From positions 1-51,756 of the forward strand of contig JAIOQI010000051.1 of assembly GCA_021413445.1 (NCBI GenBank): 51,756 nt of DNA, in the 5' to 3' direction. Below the pieces are notes generated by a model. That model was not told where the DNA came from. It made no database searches and saw nothing but the letters and a program-made list of their open reading frames with translations. Source of the stretch: Alphaproteobacteria bacterium. Its GTDB lineage: Bacteria > Pseudomonadota > Alphaproteobacteria > Micavibrionales > UBA2020. The translations under genes were made by a program, and so were the position numbers. Of this stretch, positions 32,853 to 41,010 are shown in pieces. The number at the start of each line of letters is the position of its first letter. The first letter of the stretch is position 1.

Positions 32853-33302
32853 TTATTCTAAAATGCCTTTATTTAAAAGATTCCAAGCGCTTTTGGTAAT
32901 ATGAAGAGTAGCATTCTTGCTGTCTGTACTATTGATAGTCAGGATTCTTTTATCTTGAAGCCCTTTATATACATTTGCCAGATGCATGTGTTGGGGAATA
33001 CTATTCCCTAAAGCAAGAACATTCAGATAAAAAGTTCTCTCACCCCTTTCTAGCTGCTGAAGCAGAATGCTTTTTTCGTCTTCATTGAGTGTGTTAAAGG
33101 CACTCTTCAAAAGCCTGTGAGTTTGCCACAATTCTTTGAATCTTTTTACACCCCATTCTATGGAGCCTGCGGTACCGACAGCTATAAAAATATATCCCGT
33201 CCAAGACAAATTTTGCGGTGCAAAATGTATTAATGTAATTCCCACCAATAAAAAATGTAGCGGCTTACTAATTTTCCTCCAAACTGCTGTTATCAATTCC
33301 AT
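32853..33302 (-). CDS. SieB-like membrane protein (superinfection-exclusion type)
   Basis: A 149-residue protein with two membrane helices near the N-terminus (about 13-30 and 35-48: LHFLLVGITLIHFAP, WTGYIFIAVGTAGSIEWG), a helical NTLNEDEKSILLQQLERG segment and a closing SAWNLLNKGIL. This layout is that of the SieB-type superinfection-exclusion family, found in prophages and related islands. Codons are much A/T-richer than in neighbours. It starts 42 bases from the 3' end of tRNA-Gln, a common integration position. The family call is by pattern, so moderate. Confidence 0.55.
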   Translation of the reverse strand: MELITAVWRKISKPLHFLLVGITLIHFAPQNLSWTGYIFIAVGTAGSIEWGVKRFKELWQTHRLLKSAFNTLNEDEKSILLQQLERGERTFYLNVLALGNSIPQHMHLANVYKGLQDKRILTINSTDSKNATLHITKSAWNLLNKGILE

Positions 33303-33343
33303 GGCAATATCATCCAGTCACTAAGAGAGTAAAAATTATAAAA

Positions 33344-33418
33344 TGGTTGGGGTGCTAGGGATCGAACCTAGGAATGGCGGTACCAAAAACCGCTGCCTTA
33401 CCGCTTGGCTACACCCCA
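33344..33418 (-). tRNA. tRNA-Gln (anticodon TTG)
   Basis: 75 bases on the minus strand, TGGGGTG/CACCCCA acceptor stem with CCA encoded, anticodon stem GCGGT/ACCGC around TTTTGGT (anticodon TTG), and T arm CTAGG/CCTAG around TTCGATC. Matches the glutamine tRNA pattern. Confidence 0.95.
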
Positions 33419-33456
33419 ATAAAACAATGCTTGCCAGAAAAATTGGCAGCTCCGGG

Positions 33457-33485
33457 ACAATATAAAAAAAAACGGCTTTCTGCAA
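33457..33485 (-). promoter_or_regulatory. Likely promoter of tRNA-Gln
   Basis: On the minus strand: TTGCAG (33485-33480), 17 bases, TATTGT (33462-33457), about 39 bases upstream of the mature tRNA 5' end. Confidence 0.45.
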
Positions 33486-33678
33486 GCGCCAACGCAAGGG
33501 AATATTTTTTTATTTAAAAACAGCAACTTAGGGGGCTTCGCGCCGCTGCCGCCGAGGGCTGCGGGAGAGGGGGCGACTTTAGCGCTGTGATTTGGCGGGA
33601 AAATATGATAGGTTTCACCATAATAACAAAAATTCAGTTCTGAAGAGTTTCCTCTCAACCGCAAGGGACGCCCTCCGC

Positions 33679-34893
33679 ATGGCAACGGTCAATAAATTCG
33701 GCACGACAAGACTTCTGGATCCTGCGCATACGCAGTTTCACGGCCAGGAGCGCGTCAATGCCGAGATCTTCACGGCCATGGAGCTTCTGGGGCGTAAGCT
33801 TGAGCGCGCCGAGTCCGAGCGGGACCGCCTGGCGCGCCGCCTGGCCCTGATTGAATCGGCGGCGACGGTGGACGAGAGAACCGGCAAGCTGTATCTGCCG
33901 GTGTTGATGGATCAGGCCCTGCCGTCGCGCGTGGCGGAAAGCGCGCCGCCGAAATGGGTGGCGGCCTCTTCCCTGACGAGCGGCCTGATCGCGTTTTTTG
34001 CCCTGGGCCTTGTCCTGTTTCAAAATTCCGCGCCGGCCCTGACGAAGGAACAGCTCACGTTGCTGGACAACCTGAAATCGCCCCGCTTCACGCTGGCGGC
34101 GCCTGAGAACAAGCCGTGGAAGAGCTTCGCAACAACAACGCCGGTGCTGTTGCCCGACGCCGTCAAGACAGAGGCCGTGCCGGAAGTCGTGTTGAGCGAG
34201 GATGAGATCGCCGCGACGCCGCCGGCTATCGAAAGCGCCGCAGAAAATAATGTCGTAGAAAATAAAGATATTCCCGTCGTTGCAACAGCGGCGTCCGCCG
34301 ATCCCTTGCCGGATTCCTCGCTGCCGGAAAATCTAAAGCAGCTTGAAACCCGCGCTTATCAGGGAATCCCCGAGGCGCAGCATGATCTGGCGGCGCTCTA
34401 TGCTTCCGGCAAGTCGGTGGCGCGGGACTATCCGCGGGCCATTTACTGGTTTGGCCAGGCCGCCGACGGCGGCGTGGCGAACGCGCATTATAACCTGGGC
34501 GTGATCTACCAGCAGGGGCTGGGGGTCAAGCCGGACATGCACAAGGCGATCGCCTGGTACGAAAAGGCGGCGGAGCTGGGGCATCCGGAAGCCATGTATA
34601 ACCTGGGCATTGCCTATATCCAGGGCGTCGGGGTCAAGACGAACATCGAGCGCGGCGTTTCATACTTCAAGCGCGCGGCGAATGCCGGCGTCGTGCAGGC
34701 GGCCTATAACCTGGGCGTGCTGTACGAAAGCAATTTCATCGGCGCGATCGACACCGGCAAGGCCCTGGAGTGGTATAAGCTTGCCGCCGCGAAAGGTCAT
34801 GCGGAAGCACATGATGCCGTCAGCCGCCTGGAAACTGCGACGGACCAGGCCTCGACGCTGGAGAATACCGTGGAGCCGGCGGCGGGCGAATAG
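33679..34893 (+). CDS. Membrane-anchored Sel1-repeat protein
   Basis: A 404-residue protein. A cytosolic N-terminus with a coiled-coil segment (RKLERAESERDRLARRLALIE) leads to one membrane helix (about 99-117, LTSGLIAFFALGLVLF), a Pro/Ala-rich periplasmic linker and four Sel1-like repeats near residues 220-390 (for example DLAALYASGKSVARDYPRAI, NLGVIYQQGLGVKPDMHKAI, NLGIAYIQGVGVKTNIERGV). Such proteins scaffold cell-pole or envelope complexes in Alphaproteobacteria. I chose the ATG at 33679, behind AAGGGA; longer frames begin at rarer codons. It is convergent with ispE with 2 bases between stops. Confidence 0.85.
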   Translation: MATVNKFGTTRLLDPAHTQFHGQERVNAEIFTAMELLGRKLERAESERDRLARRLALIESAATVDERTGKLYLPVLMDQALPSRVAESAPPKWVAASSLTSGLIAFFALGLVLFQNSAPALTKEQLTLLDNLKSPRFTLAAPENKPWKSFATTTPVLLPDAVKTEAVPEVVLSEDEIAATPPAIESAAENNVVENKDIPVVATAASADPLPDSSLPENLKQLETRAYQGIPEAQHDLAALYASGKSVARDYPRAIYWFGQAADGGVANAHYNLGVIYQQGLGVKPDMHKAIAWYEKAAELGHPEAMYNLGIAYIQGVGVKTNIERGVSYFKRAANAGVVQAAYNLGVLYESNFIGAIDTGKALEWYKLAAAKGHAEAHDAVSRLETATDQASTLENTVEPAAGE

Positions 34894-34895
34894 CT

Positions 34896-35762
34896 TTACC
34901 GCAGCATACCGGCTTGAGTAACCCACCAATCCTTATGATTTCTTTTCAGCATGCTGGCGGCGGCCTGGGCTAATTCTGCGCTATCGTAAATGCCGAAACA
35001 GGTGGCGCCGCTGCCGGAAAGGCGGTGCAGCAGGCATCCCGGCGTTGCCGCCAGCGCGGCCAGCACGCCGCGGATGGCGGGGGTGACGGTGATCGCGGCG
35101 TCGGTCAGGTCGTTGCGGCAGGCCTTGAGGCTGGCGATCCATTCGCCGGTTGATTTTTGCGGCCCGAAAATCCGGATCGGCGCGCTGAAGCCGTGCTGGA
35201 AATTCCCAAACACTTGCGGCGTCGGGGTCGGGACCAGCGGATTGGCCAGCACGAAATGCAGATCCGGTAGTTCAGGCAGGGGGGTTATTTTTTCACCGAT
35301 GCCCTCCGCCCAGAGCGGTTTTTGGTGCAGGCAGGCCGGGACATCGGCGCCCAGTTTTTGCGCGATCTGCAGCAGCGGCGCGGGTTCCTCCGGCAGGTTC
35401 CAGAGTTTGACCAGGCCTTTCAGCGCCGCCGCGGCATCCGCCGAGCCGCCGCCGATGCCGGAGGCGACCGGCAGGTTCTTGGTCAGGCGTATCTTGCCGC
35501 GCGGGGAAATTTTGTAATGCGCGGCGAGAAGCGCGGCCGCCTTGCAGACCAGGTTGTCTTCGGGGTTTCCCAGCTGCGCCGCAAAAGGCCCTTCCGTTTC
35601 GATTTGCAGGCGGTCGTGCGGCGACAGCGCCAGCTCATCGCCGGCATCCGTGAAAACCATCAGGCTTTGCAGGGTGTGATACCCGTCCGTCCGCTTCCCC
35701 GTCACATGCAGGAACAGGTTGAGCTTGGCGGGGGCGAATATATGGAGGGGGCTAGGGGGCAC
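34896..35762 (-). CDS. ispE: 4-diphosphocytidyl-2-C-methyl-D-erythritol kinase
   Basis: A 288-residue GHMP kinase of the MEP isoprenoid pathway. It starts IFAPAKLNLFLHVTGKRTDGYH, has the ATP loop LPVASGIGGGSADAAAALKGL and the C-terminal LSGSGATCFGIY, all diagnostic of IspE. The start is the GTG at 35762, which overlaps the end of the small exported protein gene by 11 bases. Nothing unusual. Confidence 0.95.
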   Translation of the reverse strand: MPPSPLHIFAPAKLNLFLHVTGKRTDGYHTLQSLMVFTDAGDELALSPHDRLQIETEGPFAAQLGNPEDNLVCKAAALLAAHYKISPRGKIRLTKNLPVASGIGGGSADAAAALKGLVKLWNLPEEPAPLLQIAQKLGADVPACLHQKPLWAEGIGEKITPLPELPDLHFVLANPLVPTPTPQVFGNFQHGFSAPIRIFGPQKSTGEWIASLKACRNDLTDAAITVTPAIRGVLAALAATPGCLLHRLSGSGATCFGIYDSAELAQAAASMLKRNHKDWWVTQAGMLR

Positions 35763-36090
35763 TTTCGGGATTCGCGGGTTCCGTCATCTCCACGGCGCAG
35801 CGGCCTTCGGTGCAGTGCAGGGCTTTGACCTGCGGACGGTCGGGCTGCTGCTGCCGGCATTTGACGAGTTTGGCCTGGAGGTCGAACCAGTTTTGCAGCT
35901 CTTCCAGGTATTCCTTGTTGACGGCGTCAGAGCCGCCGCAGGGCGTCCGGGCGATGGCGCAGTCTTCCTCCGTCGTGCAGCTGTAATATTTGCTGTCCTG
36001 CAAATCAGGCGCGACGGCCTCCTCCGCCAGCGACAGGGCGGGGAGGAAAAGCAGGCCGCACAGGGCGGCGATGGATAAAAAAGCGCGCAT
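35752..36090 (-). CDS. Small exported cysteine-containing protein
   Basis: A 112-residue protein with a signal peptide (MRAFLSIAALCGLLFLPALSLA) and a mature part with paired cysteines (YSCTTEEDCAIARTPCGG and HCTEGRC), suggesting disulfides in the periplasm. Function unknown. It lies between the TPR lipoprotein and ispE on the same strand and overlaps ispE, so it is probably co-transcribed with them. Confidence 0.75.
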   Translation of the reverse strand: MRAFLSIAALCGLLFLPALSLAEEAVAPDLQDSKYYSCTTEEDCAIARTPCGGSDAVNKEYLEELQNWFDLQAKLVKCRQQQPDRPQVKALHCTEGRCAVEMTEPANPESAP

Positions 36091-36131
36091 GAGAAAATGC
36101 TATTGCATCTATAGCGGAAAGTACAGAGCCT

Positions 36132-37883
36132 TTAAAGCTTAGCTTCCTTCCGCGCGACCTGGTTGGGAACGACGATGCCGTGTTTCATTTTTTGTTCCAC
36201 CACCTGCTTGAACAGGGGATCCTGGCTCAGGTCATTGGCATGCCGCCATTGGTATTGCGCCTCGTTCTTGCGGCCGACCTGCCAGTAGGCGTCGCCCAGG
36301 TGATCCAGCAGCGTTGAGTCTCCGGGGACCTGTTCAACAGCCAGTTCCAGCCATACGATCGACTCCTGATACCGCGCCATGCGGAAGAGGGTCCAGCCGT
36401 AGCTGTCGAGGATATAACCGTCGTTGGGGCGCAGGGCGGCGGCGTCCTTGGCGTATTCCAGCGCCTTGTCGAGATTGACGCCCTTGTCGGCCCAGCTATA
36501 GGCGATAAAATTCAGGATCATCGGGTTTTTGGGCTGGAAGGCGAGCGCCTGCAGGAGGTCCTTTTCCGCCAGGGACCAGCGGTTCAGCTGCGCCTTGGCG
36601 ATGCCGCGCGCATAAATGATCGGCCAGTGGTCCGGCGTGAGGGGGGCGATGTCGGAAAGCGCCTGGTCGTAGGCGTCGATGGCGTTTTCAAACTGCTCAT
36701 GACGGCGGTAAGTGTCGCCGAGGGACACCAGCGCCGCAATGCGTATCACATTGTCTTTCGCCATGTCGGTCAGCGTTTCGATGGACTTCTCTATCTCGCC
36801 GCTGGCTTCATAGACTTCGGTAATCCTGATGCGGGAGAGGTAGGAGATCGGCTCCCGTTTGTCGATTGAATTGTAGTAGCCGACGGCTTTGCCGTATTGG
36901 CCGTGCAGGGAGGCGATGTCGCCCAGCATCATTTTGACGTAGGCGGACTGCGGATCCAGCATCTGCACCATGCCGCCGTAAATCTGGGCGCTATCATAGG
37001 CGCGCTTGTCGTAGAGCAGGGTGGCGAGGTCCAGCAGCGCCAGCGCCGCCCCGTCCGCCGCGCGGGTGATATTCGGGGAGATGATGCGCTGCGGATCGCG
37101 GCCCGACAGGGCGCTGACAAAAGGGTTGAACGGATAGGTTTCGCCCAGGTCGCGGTAGATGTCCCGGCTGATTTCGGGCTGGCCGTAGCGTTCAAAGAAA
37201 TTTCCGACGATGACGGCGGCATGGAGATCAAGGCCGTTCTCCATGGCGACTTTGTAATGCGCGGCAGCGGCGTTCATGTTGCCGGTCAATTCCTCCACCA
37301 GCCCGGCATGTATGCGGTAGGTCGGGTCATCCGCGGCGCTATTGTCGGCCAGGAGTTTCAGCGCCGCCGCTTTCTTGCCCAGGCCGGCCAGGGACCAGGC
37401 GGTCAGGAGCGGCTTGGTATATTGCCCGAAACCTTCCGCAGGCAGCTTGCCCAGATAACGGAGGGCGGCCGTAAAATCATTACGGCTGAGGGCGTCGCAA
37501 CTGAGGAAAATCAGCGCCAGTTCGGAACTTTCCTGCGCGCCGGAAATTTGCTCTGCCAGTTCCTTGGCCTTGATAAGGTTGCCGGAACCCAGCGCGAGCA
37601 GGAATGTCCTTTGCGCCAGCATCTCGTTATTCTTGTCGTGATCCAGGACAGTGCTCATATAGCCCTGCGCCGCATCCCAGTCCTGCTGGCGCTGGGCAAA
37701 GCGCCCGGCCAGGTAGCCGCCGGCCATGCTGGTGCTGGCCGGAGGAGGGACGTTCACAAACGAAGCATTTTCAGCGGATTTGTCGGGCTGATTTTTAGCG
37801 CAGGAAACCGCCATCGTCACAACGATGGTTATCAGGGCCAAAGTGGAGAAAAATGTGTACCTACGCACTTGAAAATCCCTCAA
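36132..37883 (-). CDS. TPR-repeat lipoprotein
   Basis: A 583-residue protein with an N-terminal hydrophobic helix ending in a lipobox (TMAVSC, C28), so it is an exported lipoprotein. From about residue 60 to the end it is built of tetratricopeptide repeats, clearest in ALVSLGDTYRRHEQFENAIDAYD, IAYSWADKGVNLDKALEYA and HLGDAYWQVGRKNEAQYQW. The order TPR protein, small exported protein, ispE is common in Rhodospirillales-like genomes, an observation from memory. The protein partner is unknown. Confidence 0.88.
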   Translation of the reverse strand: MRDFQVRRYTFFSTLALITIVVTMAVSCAKNQPDKSAENASFVNVPPPASTSMAGGYLAGRFAQRQQDWDAAQGYMSTVLDHDKNNEMLAQRTFLLALGSGNLIKAKELAEQISGAQESSELALIFLSCDALSRNDFTAALRYLGKLPAEGFGQYTKPLLTAWSLAGLGKKAAALKLLADNSAADDPTYRIHAGLVEELTGNMNAAAAHYKVAMENGLDLHAAVIVGNFFERYGQPEISRDIYRDLGETYPFNPFVSALSGRDPQRIISPNITRAADGAALALLDLATLLYDKRAYDSAQIYGGMVQMLDPQSAYVKMMLGDIASLHGQYGKAVGYYNSIDKREPISYLSRIRITEVYEASGEIEKSIETLTDMAKDNVIRIAALVSLGDTYRRHEQFENAIDAYDQALSDIAPLTPDHWPIIYARGIAKAQLNRWSLAEKDLLQALAFQPKNPMILNFIAYSWADKGVNLDKALEYAKDAAALRPNDGYILDSYGWTLFRMARYQESIVWLELAVEQVPGDSTLLDHLGDAYWQVGRKNEAQYQWRHANDLSQDPLFKQVVEQKMKHGIVVPNQVARKEAKL

Positions 37884-38090
37884 AATGTTCCCGTAGCAAC
37901 GGGGGCCTACTTACCAGATTCTCATATAATTATTAACAACACGTGAATCGTTGCCCGGTATCGTCACAATGTTTTAAGTAAATGTAATTTTATTGCGTCA
38001 GGAAAAATTTTTTGTTGTAAAACGCCGCTTTTTACCACATCGTTGTCTGTGAGTTTTCAAAATCGTTTTGTTCAAAAATGGAGATGACCT

Positions 38091-38909
38091 ATGCCCGGCG
38101 GCCTTAAAAAACATGTCAGGAACCTGAGGGATAATTTCAGGGGCGCCATCGAGTACAAGGATCTTCTCGCCAAGTGGCCGGTGCTGAAGCAAAAGATGCC
38201 GCAAGGGGACGGGCACCCGGTTTTGATTATTCCCGGCTTTACGGCGAATGACGGCACGATCACGCCGCTGTGCGACGCCCTGAAGGAAAAAGGCTACAAC
38301 GCCCACACCTGGGGCCGGGGGCGCAACCTCGGGCTGAATGACAAGACGGCCAAGCATCTCCGCGAGCGGCTGGAAAAACTTTATACGGAGAACGGCAACC
38401 AGAAAGTGACGCTGATCGGCCACAGCCTGGGCGGTTTTTACGCGCGGGAACTGGCGCGGGAATTCCCCGACATGGTGCGCGATGTGATCACCATCGGCAC
38501 GCCGTTCGGCGTCGGGATCGACAAGAAGTCCGTGCTGCCGCCGGTGCGCGCCCTGATCGAAAAGCTGAACGGCGGCAAGGTTTCGCTGAAAGACCCGGAT
38601 ATGGCGCAGCGCCTGCTGACCCCGCCGCCGGTGCCGACGACATCGGTTTTTTCAAAAACCGACCTGGTCGCGGGCTGGAAAGTGTGCCTGAACCCGGCGG
38701 CGCCCGAGGCGGAAAACGTCGAGGTCAAGGCCAGCCATGTCGGACTGATCTACAGCGCGGACACCTTCGCCGTCGTCATGGACCGCCTGGCGCAGCCGGA
38801 AGGCAGCTGGAAGCCGTACAGCGCCGCCTCCCCCGAAATCCCGCCGCAAAACCCCTGCTGGAAGCAGGGCAACCCGCCAAAGCCGGATTTGTTTAAGAAG
38901 AAAGCGTAA
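38091..38909 (+). CDS. Alpha/beta-hydrolase, lipase or PGAP1-like
   Basis: A 272-residue hydrolase. HPVLIIPGFTANDGTITPL gives the oxyanion loop, and IGHSLGGFYARELA the nucleophile serine. A later conserved aspartate and histidine are in SKTDLVAGWK and KASHVGLIYSADTF. It has no signal peptide. GGAGATGACCT precedes the ATG. The group includes triacylglycerol lipases and PGAP1-type esterases; the substrate is not assignable. It ends 2 bases from the stop of a convergent small gene. Confidence 0.82.
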   Translation: MPGGLKKHVRNLRDNFRGAIEYKDLLAKWPVLKQKMPQGDGHPVLIIPGFTANDGTITPLCDALKEKGYNAHTWGRGRNLGLNDKTAKHLRERLEKLYTENGNQKVTLIGHSLGGFYARELAREFPDMVRDVITIGTPFGVGIDKKSVLPPVRALIEKLNGGKVSLKDPDMAQRLLTPPPVPTTSVFSKTDLVAGWKVCLNPAAPEAENVEVKASHVGLIYSADTFAVVMDRLAQPEGSWKPYSAASPEIPPQNPCWKQGNPPKPDLFKKKA

Positions 38910-38911
38910 CG

Positions 38912-39166
38912 TCAGCCTTTAGCTGTTGGGCCTTCTTGTTTCTTCTTGCGATTTGCCAAGGCAATGGCAGCGCCACCGAGTGTTAAAAATCCAAAAACTT
39001 CGCCAGGACGTTCCACTGCTCCGTAAAGAACAAGGCCGGGTTCAGTCACAACTGTTTCAATGTTGTTGACAAATCCCTGATGGGTCAGCGGGTTTGTGGC
39101 AACATTGAATGACTGGCATAGACAGAAGCCAGCGAAGCCGGCAAGAAGAGTTTTTTTGAGGCTCAT
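38912..39166 (-). CDS. Small exported protein with a C-terminal membrane helix and basic tail
   Basis: An 84-residue protein: signal-like N-terminus (KKTLLAGFAGFCLCQS), a short middle part and a C-terminal hydrophobic helix (VFGFLTLGGAAIALA) followed by NRKKK. The end resembles the PEP-CTERM-type sorting tails in layout, but the Pro-Glu-Pro motif is not there (RPGEV instead). No exosortase is in the window. Function unknown. Confidence 0.6.
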   Translation of the reverse strand: MSLKKTLLAGFAGFCLCQSFNVATNPLTHQGFVNNIETVVTEPGLVLYGAVERPGEVFGFLTLGGAAIALANRKKKQEGPTAKG

Positions 39167-39318
39167 TTTTTATCTCCCTTAAATAAAATTATTTCAAACT
39201 TTAAAAATACATTATGGCCAATTTAGTCACTGCCCATTAAGGCGTCAATAAAAATATTTCGTTAAATAGACAATTTTATCTATAAATATCTAACACGTTG
39301 AAAACAAAAAAATATTTA

Positions 39319-40941
39319 TCACATCCCCGAATAATTCGGACCGCCGCCGCCTTGCGGCACGACCCAGTTGATGTTCTGGGTCGGATCCTTGATGTCGCAG
39401 GTTTTGCAGTGGACGCAGTTCTGCGCGTTGATCTGCAGGCGCGGTTCGCCCTTGTCGTTCTGCACGATCTCGTAAACGCCGGCCGGGCAATAGCGCTGCG
39501 CCGGCTCGTCGTAGAGCGGCAGGTTGACCTGCACCGGCACGCTTGGGTCTTTCAGCTGCAAATGGCAGGGCTGGTCTTCTTCATGATTGGTGTTGGAGAT
39601 GAAAACGGACGACAGCCGGTCGAAGGTCAGCACGCCGTCCGGTTTCGGGTAGTCGATCTTCGGCATCAGCGCCGCGCGTTTCAGGCTGGTATGGTCGGCA
39701 TGGTTTTTAAATGTCCACGGCGCCTTGCCCTTGAACAGGTAGGTATCCAGCGCGGAATAAATCAGCCCCGGCAGCAAACCCCAATGGAAGCTGGGGCGGA
39801 TGTTGCGGATGCCGTGCAGCTCTTCTTTCAGCCAACTGGCCTCGAATTTCTGCCGGTAGGTTGCACATTCCTTGGCTGACGGGTCGCCGGACTGGAACAT
39901 TTCGACCAGCGCCTCGGCGGCGAGCATGCCGGATTTCATTGCGGTATGGTTGCCCTTGATCTTCGGCACATTGAGGAATCCCGCCGTATCGCCGGCCAGC
40001 ACGCCGCCGGGGAAAGCCAGCTTCGGCAGCGATTGCAGCCCGCCTTCGGAAATGGCGCGCGCGCCGTAGCTGATGCGCCGGCCGCCGGCCAGGTATTTTT
40101 TCACCGCCGGATGCAGCTTGAAGCGCTGCATTTCCTGGAAGGGCGAGAGGTAGGGGTTCTCGTAATCAAGCCCGACGACATAGCCGATCGAGAGCAGGTT
40201 GTTTTCAAAATGGTACATCCACGACCCGCCGTAGGTTTTGCTGTCCATCGGCCAGCCGATGGTGTGGATGATGAGACCTTGTTGGTGCTTTTCGGCCGGA
40301 ATCTCCCACAGCTCCTTGATGCCGAGGCCGTAGGTCTGCGGGTCGCAATCCTTGCGCAGGTTGAATTTGTCGAACAGCATCTTGGTCAGCGAGCCGCGGC
40401 AGCCTTCGGCGAAAACAGTCTGTTTGGCGTGCAGCTCGATGCCCTGCTGGTAGGCGGCGGTTTTCTCGCCCTGCTTGTTGACGCCCATGTCGCCGGTGGC
40501 GACGCCCTTGACTGCGCCATTGTCATGATAAAGGATTTCCGCGGCGGCGAAACCGGGATAGATTTCCACGCCGAGGCCCTCCGCCTGGCTCGCCAGCCAC
40601 TTGGCGAAGACGCCGAGGCTGATGATGTAGTTGCCCTTGTTGTGCATCTGCGGCGGCGTCGGCAGCGGGATCGAGAATTTTTCGGTCAGGAAAACGAAAT
40701 GGTCTTCGGTGGCGGGCACGGTCAGCGGCGCGCCCTTTTCCTTCCAGTCGGGAATCAGCTCGTGGAGGGCGCGCGGCTCGAACACCGCGCCGGACAAAAG
40801 ATGCGCCCCGACCTCGGAGCCTTTTTCAATGACGCAGACCGACAGCTCCGGCTTCAGCTGCTTGAGGCGGATGGCGGTGGAAAGCCCGGCGGGGCCGGCG
40901 CCGACGATCACCACGTCATAGGACATCACTTCGCGCGTCAT
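39319..40941 (-). CDS. Electron-transfer flavoprotein-ubiquinone oxidoreductase
   Basis: A 540-residue membrane-associated FAD and 4Fe-4S enzyme that passes electrons from reduced ETF (fatty-acid and amino-acid oxidation) to ubiquinone. FAD site VVIVGAGPAGLSTAIRL, the Q-binding region GNHTAMKSGMLAAEAL, and the C-terminal 4Fe-4S cluster CPAGVYE then NCVHCKTCDIKDPTQNINWV are all intact. It normally carries the C-terminal GGGGPNYSGM, as here. The start is the ATG at 40941. It is divergent from the glycosylase gene. Confidence 0.96.
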   Translation of the reverse strand: MTREVMSYDVVIVGAGPAGLSTAIRLKQLKPELSVCVIEKGSEVGAHLLSGAVFEPRALHELIPDWKEKGAPLTVPATEDHFVFLTEKFSIPLPTPPQMHNKGNYIISLGVFAKWLASQAEGLGVEIYPGFAAAEILYHDNGAVKGVATGDMGVNKQGEKTAAYQQGIELHAKQTVFAEGCRGSLTKMLFDKFNLRKDCDPQTYGLGIKELWEIPAEKHQQGLIIHTIGWPMDSKTYGGSWMYHFENNLLSIGYVVGLDYENPYLSPFQEMQRFKLHPAVKKYLAGGRRISYGARAISEGGLQSLPKLAFPGGVLAGDTAGFLNVPKIKGNHTAMKSGMLAAEALVEMFQSGDPSAKECATYRQKFEASWLKEELHGIRNIRPSFHWGLLPGLIYSALDTYLFKGKAPWTFKNHADHTSLKRAALMPKIDYPKPDGVLTFDRLSSVFISNTNHEEDQPCHLQLKDPSVPVQVNLPLYDEPAQRYCPAGVYEIVQNDKGEPRLQINAQNCVHCKTCDIKDPTQNINWVVPQGGGGPNYSGM

Positions 40942-41010
40942 TTTTCCGACTTTCTTTCATTCCCGGGACGGTGTAGGAGTAAACGGTATTCGATAATTTA
41001 AGAGAAGTCT

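Noticed and set aside
32670..32861. Open frame on the + strand between tpm and the SieB-like gene
   Set aside because: No start codon with a ribosome site, and its end overlaps the SieB-like gene on the other strand.
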